Notes under the pieces: model-generated
The model's input: only the letters and a program-made list of their open reading frames with translations
The model's database searches: none
What the model was told of the DNA's origin: nothing
Translations under genes and position numbers: made by a program
NCBI RefSeq assembly: GCF_023487995.1
Contig: NZ_JAMFKN010000013.1
Coordinates: forward strand, 1 to 64,000
DNA: 64,000 nucleotides
Direction of reading: 5' to 3'
Source: Thermohalobaculum sediminis
GTDB taxonomy: Bacteria; Pseudomonadota; Alphaproteobacteria; Rhodobacterales; Rhodobacteraceae
In this document: in pieces, positions 8,195 to 18,528 of the stretch
Layout: the number at the start of each line of letters is the position of its first letter
How positions within the stretch are numbered: the stretch's first letter is position 1

Positions 8195-9490
8195 TCAGCC
8201 AGCCTCTGCCACGGCGTCGGCTGCGGCCGCGATGGCCCCGACGGTCTGCGCGAGGTCAGCCTTGTCATGCGCCAGCGAGACATAGAACTTCGACTCGGGC
8301 TTGAGGATGCCGTGGCGGCGCAGCGTGGCGTTGAAAAGCCGCAGCCGGCGCAGGTCGCCGCGCAGGACGTCGCGATAGTCGCGCACCGGGCGGTCGGTGA
8401 AGACCGCGTCGAACAGCGCGGGGTCGCCCACCACCTGAACGGGGATGCCCACGCGGGCGAACTCGCGCCGGATCGCGTCCATGATCGCCCACCCGGTGGC
8501 GCGGATGCGCTCGTAGGATCCCTCGCGCCGCAGGATCGCCAGCGTCGCGAGCCCGGCGACCGAGGCGACCGGGTTGCCCGAGAGCGTGCCGATCTGGAAC
8601 GTGAACTTCCCGGACCCCACCGCCTCGCGGTCGAAATGCGCCATGATCTCGCGCCGCCCGGCGATGGCGGCGAGCGGGAAGCCCCCGCCGATCACCTTGC
8701 CCAGCGTGCACAGATCAGGGGTCACGCCATAGGCCTGCTGCGCGCCGCCATAGGCCAGCCGGAAGCCGGTCACCACCTCGTCGAAGATCAGCACGATGCC
8801 GTGGCGCGCGGTCTCCTCGCGCAGCGCCTGAAGGAAGCCGGGCTCGGGCGGGATCAGGCGCTGCAGGGGCTCGACGATCACCGCGGCAAGCTCGTGGGCA
8901 TGGTCCGCGATGGTCGCGCGCATCGCCTCGATGTCGTTGAAGGGGGCGATGACCATCGAGCGACGCACGGCGTCGGGGATGCCGGCGGAATCGGGCACGG
9001 CCTCGGGGAAATTGGCGAGGTGCTGCGGCGCGAGGCTCATCAGCGCCTCGCCCGACATGCCGTGGTAGCCGCCCTCGAACTTCATGATCCGCTCGCGCCC
9101 GGTATGCGCGCGGGCGAGGCGCATCGCATACATGTCTGCCTCGGAGCCGGTCGAGACATAGCGGAGCTGCTCGGCGCAGGGAACGGCCGCGCAGATCGCC
9201 TCGGCCAGCTCGATACCGGCGGCGTTCAGCGCGAAGAAGGTGAAGCCGCGTGCAAGCTGGGCCTCGACGGCTTCCACCACCTCCGGGTGGCCATGGCCCA
9301 CCAGCATCGGGCCCGAGCCGATCAGGAAGTCGACATACTCGCGCCCGCTCTCGTCCCACACGCGGCCGCGCTCGCCCCGCGCGATCACGATGTCGGGCGG
9401 GAAGTTGCCGAAGCCCGCGGCGGGCAAGACGCGGGCGGCACGGGCAAGCAGGTCCTGCTCGCGGTCGGAACGGTCGGGGGCGGATGTCAT
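8195..9490 (-). CDS. Class III aminotransferase (glutamate-1-semialdehyde aminomutase-like)
   Basis: A 431-residue PLP enzyme of aminotransferase class III. The PLP Asp lies in I-F-D-E-V-V-T-G-F-R and the Schiff-base lysine in T-L-G-K-V-I-G-G-G-F-P. The S-T-G-S-E-A-D phosphate-binding loop and G-G-Y-H-G are also present. It resembles the HemL-like branch, but the genomic setting is not heme synthesis and many such proteins act on other amino donors, so I do not assign hemL. ATG 9490 was chosen over an upstream in-frame codon near 9565 because family alignment starts soon after it. It is transcribed away from ftsH. Confidence 0.82.
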   Translation of the reverse strand: MTSAPDRSDREQDLLARAARVLPAAGFGNFPPDIVIARGERGRVWDESGREYVDFLIGSGPMLVGHGHPEVVEAVEAQLARGFTFFALNAAGIELAEAICAAVPCAEQLRYVSTGSEADMYAMRLARAHTGRERIMKFEGGYHGMSGEALMSLAPQHLANFPEAVPDSAGIPDAVRRSMVIAPFNDIEAMRATIADHAHELAAVIVEPLQRLIPPEPGFLQALREETARHGIVLIFDEVVTGFRLAYGGAQQAYGVTPDLCTLGKVIGGGFPLAAIAGRREIMAHFDREAVGSGKFTFQIGTLSGNPVASVAGLATLAILRREGSYERIRATGWAIMDAIRREFARVGIPVQVVGDPALFDAVFTDRPVRDYRDVLRGDLRRLRLFNATLRRHGILKPESKFYVSLAHDKADLAQTVGAIAAAADAVAEAG

Positions 9491-9592
9491 GTCTGATCTC
9501 GCGGCGCGCGGCTGGGCATGGGAGGGGTTTGCGACATCCTCGGGCGATCGGCGCGCGCGCGGCAAGCGAAAGTTTCGACGGGCGCGCGCTCC

Positions 9593-9606
9593 TTGATGCG
9601 CATCAA
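9593..9606. promoter_or_regulatory. FNR/FixK-type box upstream of ftsH paralogue
   Basis: The perfect 14-bp palindrome TTGATGCGCATCAA matches the FNR/FnrL/FixK consensus TTGAT-N4-ATCAA exactly. It ends 72 bp before the ftsH-like start codon and 103 bp from the divergent aminotransferase start. Confidence 0.75.
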
Positions 9607-9677
9607 GGCGGGTAGGGCGGGGCGCCCGTTATCGTGCTAGGGTGGGTGCGACACGAGCGCCTGGGCGGGAGGACGCG

Positions 9678-11555
<1,878 letters not shown>

Positions 11556-11591
11556 GCGCCGTCAGGGTCTCCCGGCCCGCCGATCCCGATG

Positions 11592-12527
11592 CTAGCCCGT
11601 CGCCGCGGGCCCGCCACCGGCGCCTGCCTGCGACGCGATGCGCTGGGCGGCATGACCCGACATGAGCAGAAGCGGCGCGGTCGCCCGACGCAGGGCGGCG
11701 CCCAGCACGCCGGGTTCGGCAAAGGGTGCGCCCGACAGATCCGCCACCACCATGCTCGGCGTCAGGTAGCGCAGCGCGTCGGCCACGCCCGCGGCCTCCC
11801 CGGCCGGCCAGGTGTGGAGCGCGAAGGGGCCGCCGGCCAGCGAGGCGGCGCGCGCCGCCAGCGCCCCGTGCATTCCGGGCGCGGCCAGCGCGAGCAGGGC
11901 GAGCGGCCGCCCGGATGCCCGAGCGAGGCGCGACGCCATGCGGATCGTGCCCGCGCCGGCCGTGTCGCCATCATCGATAGCAACGACCGGGCCGGTACGG
12001 TTCGTCACGATCGCCGGGACCACGAGAACGGCGCCCGCCGCCCTGGCCGCGGCCTTCACCAGAGCCCCGGACGGCGCGGCCTGCAGCCCGCCGCCGGGGC
12101 CGAGGACCAGCAGGTCGCCCGGCCCGGCGTGCCCCACGACCGCCGTCTCGATCCGGCCCGACACGCTCTGGAACGCGACCGTCCCGGCCGGGTGGGCGGA
12201 ATGGAGCGCGGCGCGGCAGGCGGCCTCGGCGCGCAGCCAGGCCCGCTCGACCGCGTCGAGCGTCAGCGCCTCGGCCACCCCGTGGCCGGGGGCGAGCACC
12301 GTCGCGAAGGGCAGGGCGGCGAGGTCGGCAAGCCGCTGCTCGCGGACATAGAGCGCGGCGAGCGCCGCGTTCGTCGCGCGGGCAGCCAGACACGCGGCCT
12401 CGATCATCGCGTGGCTGGCCTCGCCGCCCGTCAGGGCCACCAGGACGCGCGCGAAGCGGATGCCCTCGTCGGTGCCACCCGTGCCCTGTGGGGGGGAGGA
12501 GGGGGCGGCGTCAGGCTTCGTCGTCAT
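11592..12527 (-). CDS. Tandem universal stress protein (UspA-like)
   Basis: A 311-residue protein with two UspA-like halves. The first runs from V-L-V-A-L-T-G-G near residue 30 to D-L-L-V-L-G-P-G-G-G near 140. The second starts at P-V-V-A-I-D-D-G near 175 and ends with a V-V-A-D-L-S-G-A segment. The G-x2-G-x9-G ATP loop is not clean in either half, so nucleotide binding is uncertain. The start overlaps the end of the Lon-like gene by 17 bp and follows GGAGAGG, so it is the last gene of the operon running from 15508. Tandem Usp proteins usually support survival in stress or low oxygen. Confidence 0.75.
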   Translation of the reverse strand: MTTKPDAAPSSPPQGTGGTDEGIRFARVLVALTGGEASHAMIEAACLAARATNAALAALYVREQRLADLAALPFATVLAPGHGVAEALTLDAVERAWLRAEAACRAALHSAHPAGTVAFQSVSGRIETAVVGHAGPGDLLVLGPGGGLQAAPSGALVKAAARAAGAVLVVPAIVTNRTGPVVAIDDGDTAGAGTIRMASRLARASGRPLALLALAAPGMHGALAARAASLAGGPFALHTWPAGEAAGVADALRYLTPSMVVADLSGAPFAEPGVLGAALRRATAPLLLMSGHAAQRIASQAGAGGGPAATG

Positions 12528-15006
12528 CGCGCCTCTCCGCCCCGGTCTCCCCGTCCTCGTCCTTCGCGCCGAAGGCCTTGCGGGCGCGGGCGAAGCCGGC
12601 AAGCGTCGCCTCGACGCGCGCATTGACCGAGCCTTCGGGGAAGCGCCCGTCGGGTCCGCGCGTCCCGGCGTCGTGGCCGGTCAGCAGCGCGATCCCCTCG
12701 TCGATCGTGGCAACGGGATAGATGTGGAAGCGCCCGGCCGCCGCGGCCTCGACCACGCGCGGGCGCAGCACCAGGTGCTTGACGTTGGTCGAGGGGATCA
12801 GCACCCCCTGATCGCCGGTCAGGCCGCGCGCCGCGCAGATGTCGAAGAACCCCTCGATCTTCTCGTTCACGCCGCCGATCGCCTGCACCTGGCCGAGCTG
12901 GTTCACCGAGCCCGTGACCGCGAGATCCTGCCGCAACGCCAGCCCCGACAGGGCCGAGAGGAGCGCGTAGAGTTCGGCCGACGAGGCGCTGTCGCCCTCG
13001 ACCCCGCCATAGGACTGCTCGAACACCAGCGACGCCCACAGCGACATCGGCGCCTCGGTCGCGAAGGTCGCGGCGAGGTAGGAGGACAGGATCAGCACGC
13101 CCTTCGAGTGGATCGGGCCGCCCAGCTTGGTCTCGCGCTCGATGTCGATGACATGACCCGAGCCCATGCGGACCCGCGCCGTGATCCGCGAGGGCGCGCC
13201 GAAGGCCGCGGCATGACCGGCCGCGATCACAGTGAGGCCGTTGATCTGGCCCACGCGCGCGCCTTCGGTGTCGATCATCACCGTGCCGCGGCCGATCCCC
13301 TCGTGCCAGCGCTGGCGCAGCCCGTCGGCACGGAACTCGCGCTCGGCGATGGCGCGGGCGATGTCCTCGGCGGCGACCCGCTCGCGCCCGGCATCGGCGG
13401 CCCAGTGATCGGCCTCGGCCAGCAGGTCGGCGAGCTGGCCCAGCTTGAGGGAGAGGCGCTCGGCATCGCCGGTCATCCGGGTGGCCTCGCCGATCGCCGC
13501 CGCGACCGCGCCGGGGTCGAGCGGGCGCAGCCCCTCGCGCGCGGCGGTGGCGCCGATCAGCCGCGCATATTCGGCGATGGTCGCCTCGTCGCGCGGCATG
13601 CGGTCGTCGAAATCGGCCTCGACCTTGAAGAGCTCGCCGAATTCCGGGTCGAGCGCCGAAAGCAGGTGGTAGATCAGCGGCTCGCCGATCATCAGGATCT
13701 TGACGTCCAGCGGGATCGGCTCGGGCTCGAGCGAGACGGTGCTGAGCAGGCTGAGTTCCTCGGCGGCCGAGGTGATGGCGATCCGGCCCGAGCGCAGCGC
13801 CCGCTTGAGGGCGTCCCACGACAGCGGCTCGCGCAGCAGCCTGAGCGCATCGACCACCAGGAACCCGCCATTTGCCCGGTGCAGCGCACCGGCGCGGATC
13901 ATGCTGAAATCTGTCTCCAGCGCGCCCATGCGGGCGGTGTGATCGACCCGCCCGATCAGGCGCGCAAGGGTGGGGTGGTCCTCGTAGACGACGGGCGCGC
14001 CGGGTGCATGCCCGCCCCCGCCATTGGCGATCACCACGTTGACCAGATAGCGCCGAAAGCGCGGGTCCTCGGCAACCGGCATCGACGCCTCGGGGAAGGG
14101 GCTCTCCTCGCCCGTGTTGAGCTCGAGCACGAACAGCTCGACATTGTCGATCAGGTCGCCCCGCATCTCGTCGAGCCGCTGCGCGGCGGCAGGGACATCG
14201 GCAAATTCGGGGCGCACGCCCGCGATGGCCGCATCGACCACCGTCTGGGCCATCTCGGCGTTGAGCGCGCGGATCTCGTTGCGGCGCTTCTCCTCCTCCT
14301 CGGGCATCTTGCGCATCAGGGCGGCGAGCTCGGTCTGCAACTCGCCGATCCGGTCCTGGATGCGCTTGCGCTCCTCGGCCGGCAGTTTCTGGAAGGCGTC
14401 GGGCTTGACCACCTCGCCGTCGCGCATCGGGGCGAAGGCGAAACCCATGGGCGTGCGGAGGATGCCGATCCCCTCGTCATGGGCGCGGGCCTCGATGGCC
14501 TCGAAGCCCGTGTTCTGGCGCTCCTGGAAGCGCTCGTCGATCTGGCGGCGGCGCTCGCGGTAGGCGTCGGTCTTGAACAGCGCCGGGATCGCCGTGCGAA
14601 GCTGCTCGACAAGGCCCGCGACCGCGTCGCGGAACGGGATGGCCCGGCCGGCGGGCAGGCTCAGGGCGCGCGGCTTCCAGTCGGTCTCGAAATTGTGGAC
14701 ATAGATCCAGTCGTCCGGCGCGGGACGCGCGCGGGCCGCCCGCTCGGCCACCTGCACCGCCGAGGTCCGACGGCCCGAGCCCTCGGGGCCATGCACGAAG
14801 GCATTGAAGCCCTTTTGGCGCACTCGGGTCGCGAAGTCGAGCGCCCGCGCAGCGCGTTCCTGCCCCGGCAGGCCAGCCGCTGCCGACCCCGCCCCGGCGG
14901 TCCCTGCATCGGGGGCCGCCGCGGCTTGCGGCGGCAACGAGGACGGATCGAGCGCCGGGCAGAGCGCCTCGGGCGGCAGGGGTTCGGGCGCGTCGGGCGC
15001 ACTCAT
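12511..15006 (-). CDS. Lon-like ATP-binding protease with degenerate Walker A
   Basis: An 831-residue protein of the Lon-like family represented by E. coli YcbZ. The C-terminal S16 protease domain has catalytic Ser673 in E-G-D-S-A-S-S-A-E and Lys716 in N-E-K-I-E-G, the normal 43-residue spacing of the Lon dyad. The N-terminal nucleotide loop reads G-P-E-G-S-G-R-R (73-80), with Arg where Lys is expected, so ATP hydrolysis at that site is doubtful. A coiled-coil insertion rich in E, K and R covers about 150-280. It is the middle gene of an operon with the host-attachment-family gene upstream and Usp downstream, controlled by the box at 15597. Confidence 0.85.
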   Translation of the reverse strand: MSAPDAPEPLPPEALCPALDPSSLPPQAAAAPDAGTAGAGSAAAGLPGQERAARALDFATRVRQKGFNAFVHGPEGSGRRTSAVQVAERAARARPAPDDWIYVHNFETDWKPRALSLPAGRAIPFRDAVAGLVEQLRTAIPALFKTDAYRERRRQIDERFQERQNTGFEAIEARAHDEGIGILRTPMGFAFAPMRDGEVVKPDAFQKLPAEERKRIQDRIGELQTELAALMRKMPEEEEKRRNEIRALNAEMAQTVVDAAIAGVRPEFADVPAAAQRLDEMRGDLIDNVELFVLELNTGEESPFPEASMPVAEDPRFRRYLVNVVIANGGGGHAPGAPVVYEDHPTLARLIGRVDHTARMGALETDFSMIRAGALHRANGGFLVVDALRLLREPLSWDALKRALRSGRIAITSAAEELSLLSTVSLEPEPIPLDVKILMIGEPLIYHLLSALDPEFGELFKVEADFDDRMPRDEATIAEYARLIGATAAREGLRPLDPGAVAAAIGEATRMTGDAERLSLKLGQLADLLAEADHWAADAGRERVAAEDIARAIAEREFRADGLRQRWHEGIGRGTVMIDTEGARVGQINGLTVIAAGHAAAFGAPSRITARVRMGSGHVIDIERETKLGGPIHSKGVLILSSYLAATFATEAPMSLWASLVFEQSYGGVEGDSASSAELYALLSALSGLALRQDLAVTGSVNQLGQVQAIGGVNEKIEGFFDICAARGLTGDQGVLIPSTNVKHLVLRPRVVEAAAAGRFHIYPVATIDEGIALLTGHDAGTRGPDGRFPEGSVNARVEATLAGFARARKAFGAKDEDGETGAERRDDDEA

Positions 15007-15061
15007 GCGCCCGCCCGTCCCCGCGGGCGCAGCCGAAGCGCCGCGGACCGGCGCCGTGCGC

Positions 15062-15508
15062 TCACGTCGCCCGCTCCAGCATCGTCCTGATGTCGGCGAC
15101 GGGGTGCCTGGTGTAGTCGCCCTCGATTTCCCGGATCACTGCGGCCTGCGCCGCGGCGTCGAGCCTGGTGCGCAGCACGCCCAGCGTGCGGGCATCGGCC
15201 ACGACGACGAGCGACTCGAAGGTTCCGTCCCGCACCGCCGCGTTGATGTGCCCGGCCAGCGAGGTCGCGAACTCCTCCTTGGCGAGGCGCTTCCAGTCGG
15301 TCTCCTCGACCGTCTCGCGCGCCGCGCCGCCAGGGCGGGGGAAGCGGCCCGGTCGGTCGGTGCCCATGTCGGCGGTGTGCGAGGGGTTCGGCTCGGCCCG
15401 GGCTTCCTCGACCCGCAGGTCGATGCGCAGCCCCTCGCCGTGGTTTCGCAGCACGAGATACTTTTCGCCGTCGGCGACGATGACCCCGGCGTTCTTCGGA
15501 AGGCGCAT
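15062..15508 (-). CDS. Host attachment protein family (PF10116-like)
   Basis: A 148-residue protein of the family named for a plant-attachment phenotype in Agrobacterium but widely found near stress genes. Visible family features are the N-terminal V-I-V-A-D-G-E-K-Y strand, the central D-M-G-T-D-R-P-G-R-F segment, and L-V-V-V-A-D-A-R-T-L-G-V-L-R near residue 100. The family fold resembles eRF1/archaeal release-factor-like domains, and its biochemical role is not settled. It is first in the operon with the Lon-like protease and Usp, 56 bp before the protease start. Confidence 0.8.
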   Translation of the reverse strand: MRLPKNAGVIVADGEKYLVLRNHGEGLRIDLRVEEARAEPNPSHTADMGTDRPGRFPRPGGAARETVEETDWKRLAKEEFATSLAGHINAAVRDGTFESLVVVADARTLGVLRTRLDAAAQAAVIREIEGDYTRHPVADIRTMLERAT

Positions 15509-15596
15509 CCTGTGTCTCCTGTGATCGGCCTTGCCGCGCGGCCTTGCAGCGGGCCGCGCCGCGCATCCTGTCTAGCGCCGGATCGGGCCGGCGGCC

Positions 15597-15610
15597 TTGA
15601 CCCGTGTCAA
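15597..15610. promoter_or_regulatory. FNR/Dnr-type box upstream of the host-attachment/Lon/Usp operon
   Basis: TTGACCCGTGTCAA has perfect TTGAC and GTCAA arms. It lies 89 bp upstream of the start at 15508 and 26 bp after the end of hsp20, so it most likely controls the leftward operon. Confidence 0.6.
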
Positions 15611-15635
15611 CCCGCCGGCCCGAACGCGCCGGCGC

Positions 15636-16109
15636 TCAGCGCCCCTGCCTGATGGCGATCTTCCTTGTCTCGGCCGTCAGCCCGGCGGGCTTGGGAATGT
15701 CGAGCCTGAGCACGCCGTTGCGGAACTCGGCCTCGACCTTGTCGGCCTCCGGGGCGAAGGGCAGCGCGAGGGTGCGCGCGAAGCGCCCGTAGCTGCGCTC
15801 CATCAGGTGATAGTCGCCCTCCTCGCGCTTGACCTCGGTCTTCTTCTCGCCGGTGATGCGGACCGTCCGGCCGGTGACCGAGACGTCGATGTCACCCTCC
15901 TCGAGCCCGGGAAGCTCGGCGGTGATCTCGATCTTGCCGTCGGTTTCCTTCATGTCGACGCGGGGGCTGAGGCTGCCGCTGCCCGGCGCCGCCCGGAACG
16001 GCCAGCCGTGCGAGAAATCCTCGAACACGCGCTCGATCTCGCGCTGCAGGCTGGTGAAGGGGTTCGCGCTCGGCACGGGTGGGCGAGGCGTGGTGCGATC
16101 GGTGTCCAT
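15636..16109 (-). CDS. Hsp20 (alpha-crystallin) small heat-shock protein
   Basis: A 157-residue ATP-independent holdase chaperone. The alpha-crystallin domain spans about 45-140, opening with L-S-P-R-V-D-M-K-E-T and containing G-R-T-V-R-I-T-G-E-K near residue 93. The family L-P-F-A-P-E-A-D and N-G-V-L-R-L-D-I-P-K blocks follow. The C-terminal I-x-I tail motif is present as I-A-I. ATG 16109 is preceded by AGGAGGATC. It lies in the quality-control cluster with its own palindrome 103 bp upstream. Confidence 0.92.
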   Translation of the reverse strand: MDTDRTTPRPPVPSANPFTSLQREIERVFEDFSHGWPFRAAPGSGSLSPRVDMKETDGKIEITAELPGLEEGDIDVSVTGRTVRITGEKKTEVKREEGDYHLMERSYGRFARTLALPFAPEADKVEAEFRNGVLRLDIPKPAGLTAETRKIAIRQGR

Positions 16110-16211
16110 CCTTGGATCCTCCTGCGCAGGAAAATTCAATGACGTTCGTGCCCTCGCCGCCTGCAAGCGGTGAGGGTGTCGCAACCATTACGGGAAATCG
16201 TCTTCGGCGCC

Positions 16212-16225
16212 TTGACGCGCGTCAA
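16212..16225. promoter_or_regulatory. FNR/Dnr-type box upstream of hsp20
   Basis: TTGACGCGCGTCAA is a perfect 14-bp palindrome. It lies 103 bp upstream of the hsp20 start and overlaps the znuB stop codon. It differs from the ftsH box (TTGATGCGCATCAA) only by the symmetric T/C and A/G change. Confidence 0.62.
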
Positions 16226-17046
16226 ACCACCCGGCCGTTCTCGGCGCGCCGCTCTGCCAGGCGCGGGCCGGCCAGCGCGGCGGCGAGGAACACGGCGACG
16301 GCGGCGACCACGATGCTGGGTCCTGCGGGCGTGTCGAGCCGGAAGGACGCGGCCACGCCCGCAATCACTGCCCCCGCGCCGATCAGCGCGGCGAGGGCCG
16401 CCATCCCTTCGGGCGTCCGCGCGAAGCCGCGCGCGGCGGCGGCCGGCACGATCAGCATCGCGGTGATGAGGAGGGCGCCCACCACCTTGATCGCCACTGC
16501 GACCAGAAGCGCGAGCGCGACCGTGAGGACCAGCCGCTCGCGCTCGGGGTCGCGGCCCTCGGCGAAGGCGAGGTCGGGGCTGAGCGTCGCAGTCATGAGC
16601 CCGCGCCAGCGCAGCACCAGCAGCGCCGCGACCGCGAGCGCGCCCGCCCAGATCACCGCAAGATCGGCCCGCGTCACCGCCAGGATGTCGCCGAACAGGT
16701 AACCCATCAGGTCGATCCGCACGCCGTGCAGGAATGACACCGCGACGAGGCCCAAGGCCAGCGAGGCATGCGCGACGACCCCGAGCAACGTATCCGCGGC
16801 ATAGGTTCCGCCCCAGCGAGCCGACAGCACCAGCGCGGTGGCGAGCGCCGCCCCCAGCACGCCGAGGAGCACCGGCAGGTCACTTGCCAGCGCGAGTGCC
16901 ACGCCCAGCAGCGAGGCATGCGCGGTCGCGTCGCCGAAATAGGCCATGCGCCGCCAGACCACGAAGCAGCCGAGCGGTCCGGCCGCGAGGGCCACGCCGA
17001 TGCCCGCGAGCGCCGCGCGGATCATGAAATCGTCGAGCAGGCTCAC
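16222..17046 (-). CDS. znuB: Zinc ABC transporter permease ZnuB
   Basis: A 274-residue inner-membrane permease of the ABC-3 family (zinc/manganese uptake), with seven to eight helices. The N-terminal W-R-R-M-A-Y-F-G-D-A-T-A-H-A segment is a family signature. Its start overlaps the end of znuC by four bases (ATGA), so the two are translationally coupled. The context of znuC, Zur and a His-rich znuA makes zinc the likely substrate. Confidence 0.93.
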   Translation of the reverse strand: MSLLDDFMIRAALAGIGVALAAGPLGCFVVWRRMAYFGDATAHASLLGVALALASDLPVLLGVLGAALATALVLSARWGGTYAADTLLGVVAHASLALGLVAVSFLHGVRIDLMGYLFGDILAVTRADLAVIWAGALAVAALLVLRWRGLMTATLSPDLAFAEGRDPERERLVLTVALALLVAVAIKVVGALLITAMLIVPAAAARGFARTPEGMAALAALIGAGAVIAGVAASFRLDTPAGPSIVVAAVAVFLAAALAGPRLAERRAENGRVV

Positions 17047-17888
17047 GCCTCATGCTCCTTTCCGGCGCTGCGGTCGGCATCGGCCGGCGCGTGATGGTGG
17101 TGATGGTCCTCGCCGCAGGGCGCGCCGTCGGTCCCGCCGACGTCGTGGCGATGGTCGTGGACGTGGCGGTAGAGTGCCAGCGTGCCCTCGGTGCCGAGGC
17201 CGAACAGCGCGCGGTATTCGGGGCGGGCCGAGACGACGGTCGGCGTGCCCTCGCAGCAGACATGCCCGTTGAGGCAGATCACCCGGTCCGAGGCGCTCAT
17301 GACCACGTGGAGGTCGTGGCTCGCCATCACCACGGCACAGCCGAGCGCGCGGCGGACCTCCTCGATCAGCCGGTAGAAGGCGGCGACGCCGGGCTGGTCC
17401 AGACCCTGCGTCGCCTCGTCGAGCACGAGCATCGTCGGTCTCCGCAGCAGTGCGCGCGCGAGCACCGCGCGCTGGAACTGCCCGCCCGAAAGCGTCGCCA
17501 TCTGCTGCCCGCCGAGCCCTGCGATGCCGACCCGCTCGAGCGCCTCGCGCAGTGCCGCGGCGTCGGTCGCGCCGCCGAGGGCGAGGAAGCGATCCACCGT
17601 GATCGGCATGGTCCGGTCGATGGCAAGCCGTTGCGGCACATAGCCGATGCGCAGGGAAGGGCTGCGCCGGATCTCGCCGCCGTCCGGCCGGATCGCGCCG
17701 ACGATGGCGCGCAACAGAGTGGTCTTGCCCGACCCGTTCGGACCGACCAGCGTCACGATCTCGTCCGGCCGGATTGCGAGATCGACATCCCATAGGATCC
17801 GCTTGCCGCCAGGCGCGACGGTTAGGCCGCGAACCTCGATCAGTGGCTTGGCATGCGGGACGGCGATGGCGAGACCTTCGGGGCTCAT
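17043..17888 (-). CDS. znuC: Zinc ABC transporter ATP-binding protein ZnuC
   Basis: A 281-residue ATPase. Walker A G-P-N-G-S-G-K-T-T is near residues 50-58, the signature is L-S-G-G-Q near 135, and Walker B M-L-V-L-D-E-A is followed by the switch His in A-S-H-D. The last ~35 residues form a His-rich tail (H-D-H-R-H-D ... H-H-H-H-H), which could bind zinc and is common in ZnuC proteins. It overlaps zur by four bases and znuB by four, so zur-znuC-znuB form a tight operon. Confidence 0.93.
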   Translation of the reverse strand: MSPEGLAIAVPHAKPLIEVRGLTVAPGGKRILWDVDLAIRPDEIVTLVGPNGSGKTTLLRAIVGAIRPDGGEIRRSPSLRIGYVPQRLAIDRTMPITVDRFLALGGATDAAALREALERVGIAGLGGQQMATLSGGQFQRAVLARALLRRPTMLVLDEATQGLDQPGVAAFYRLIEEVRRALGCAVVMASHDLHVVMSASDRVICLNGHVCCEGTPTVVSARPEYRALFGLGTEGTLALYRHVHDHRHDVGGTDGAPCGEDHHHHHAPADADRSAGKEHEA

Positions 17889-18400
17889 GACGCGCTCTCC
17901 GCGCGGCAGCCGGGGCAGAGGCCCTCGGCCTCGACGACGGTGCGGCCGATGTCGAAGCCGATCCGCTCGGCCTCGCGCTCGAGGTCGCGCGCGACCGGCG
18001 CCGAGGGAAGCTCGGCCACCGCCTTGCAGTCGCGGCAGATCATGAAGACCGGATCGTGCGTCTCGGCCGAGGCGGTGCAGGCAACATAGGCGTTGAGCTT
18101 CTCGATGCGGTGCGCGAAGCCGTGGGCCACGAGGAAGTCGAGCGCGCGATACGCGATCGGTGGCTGCGGCACGGCGCCTTCGTCCGTCAGCCGCCGTAGC
18201 ACGTCATAGGCGCCGAGTGCGGCGTGGCTTTCGAGCAGGATCTCCAGCACGCGCTCGCGCACAGGGGTGAGCCGCAGCCCGGCCGCGGCACAGCGGGCGC
18301 GCGCGTCCTCGATCGCGGCACGCCGGCAGCGCGCGTGATCGTGCGGGGCGAAGGCGATCGCGCCCTCGCCGCATCCCTTGCTGGTGTCGGATCGTGCCAT
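17885..18400 (-). CDS. zur: Zinc uptake regulator Zur (Fur family)
   Basis: A 171-residue Fur-family repressor. The N-terminal winged helix runs to about residue 95, with recognition region Q-P-P-I-A-Y-R-A-L-D-F-L. The dimer domain carries structural zinc cysteine pairs C-R-D-C (near 125) and C-P-G-C near the C-terminus. It is first in the zur-znuC-znuB operon and divergent from znuA. Family and gene context favour zinc over iron. Zn-loaded Zur should repress both directions through the sites at 18416-18450. Confidence 0.92.
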   Translation of the reverse strand: MARSDTSKGCGEGAIAFAPHDHARCRRAAIEDARARCAAAGLRLTPVRERVLEILLESHAALGAYDVLRRLTDEGAVPQPPIAYRALDFLVAHGFAHRIEKLNAYVACTASAETHDPVFMICRDCKAVAELPSAPVARDLEREAERIGFDIGRTVVEAEGLCPGCRAESAS

Positions 18401-18415
18401 CGGCTCGGGGTCTCT

Positions 18416-18450
18416 GTTACAAGATAACTTTTCGATTGTTATATCATCAC
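18416..18450. promoter_or_regulatory. Candidate double Zur operator between zur and znuA
   Basis: This AT-rich island has two 13-bp dyad-like sites, GTTACAAGATAAC (18416-18428) and GTTATATCATCAC (18438-18450). Their starts are 22 bp apart, about two helical turns. Both resemble the alphaproteobacterial Zur pattern GTTATA-N-TAAC. The position suits control of both divergent units. Confidence 0.65.
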
Positions 18451-18528
18451 AGCCGCTATAAGCCTTGCCCGCGACCCCGGCAAGGGGCTTTCGGGTTTTC
18501 AGGCGGGACGCAGGCGAAGGAGGCGAGG

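Noticed and set aside
7199-9496. 765-codon open frame on the plus strand opposite the lipoprotein and aminotransferase genes
   Set aside because: It is Ala/Arg/Val-rich, has no ribosome site or domain, and lies opposite two well-supported genes. Long antisense frames are expected at this GC content.
12460-15090. 876-codon plus-strand frame opposite lon
   Set aside because: Arg/Ala/Gly-rich translation without motifs; the minus strand has a full Lon-like domain set with catalytic residues.
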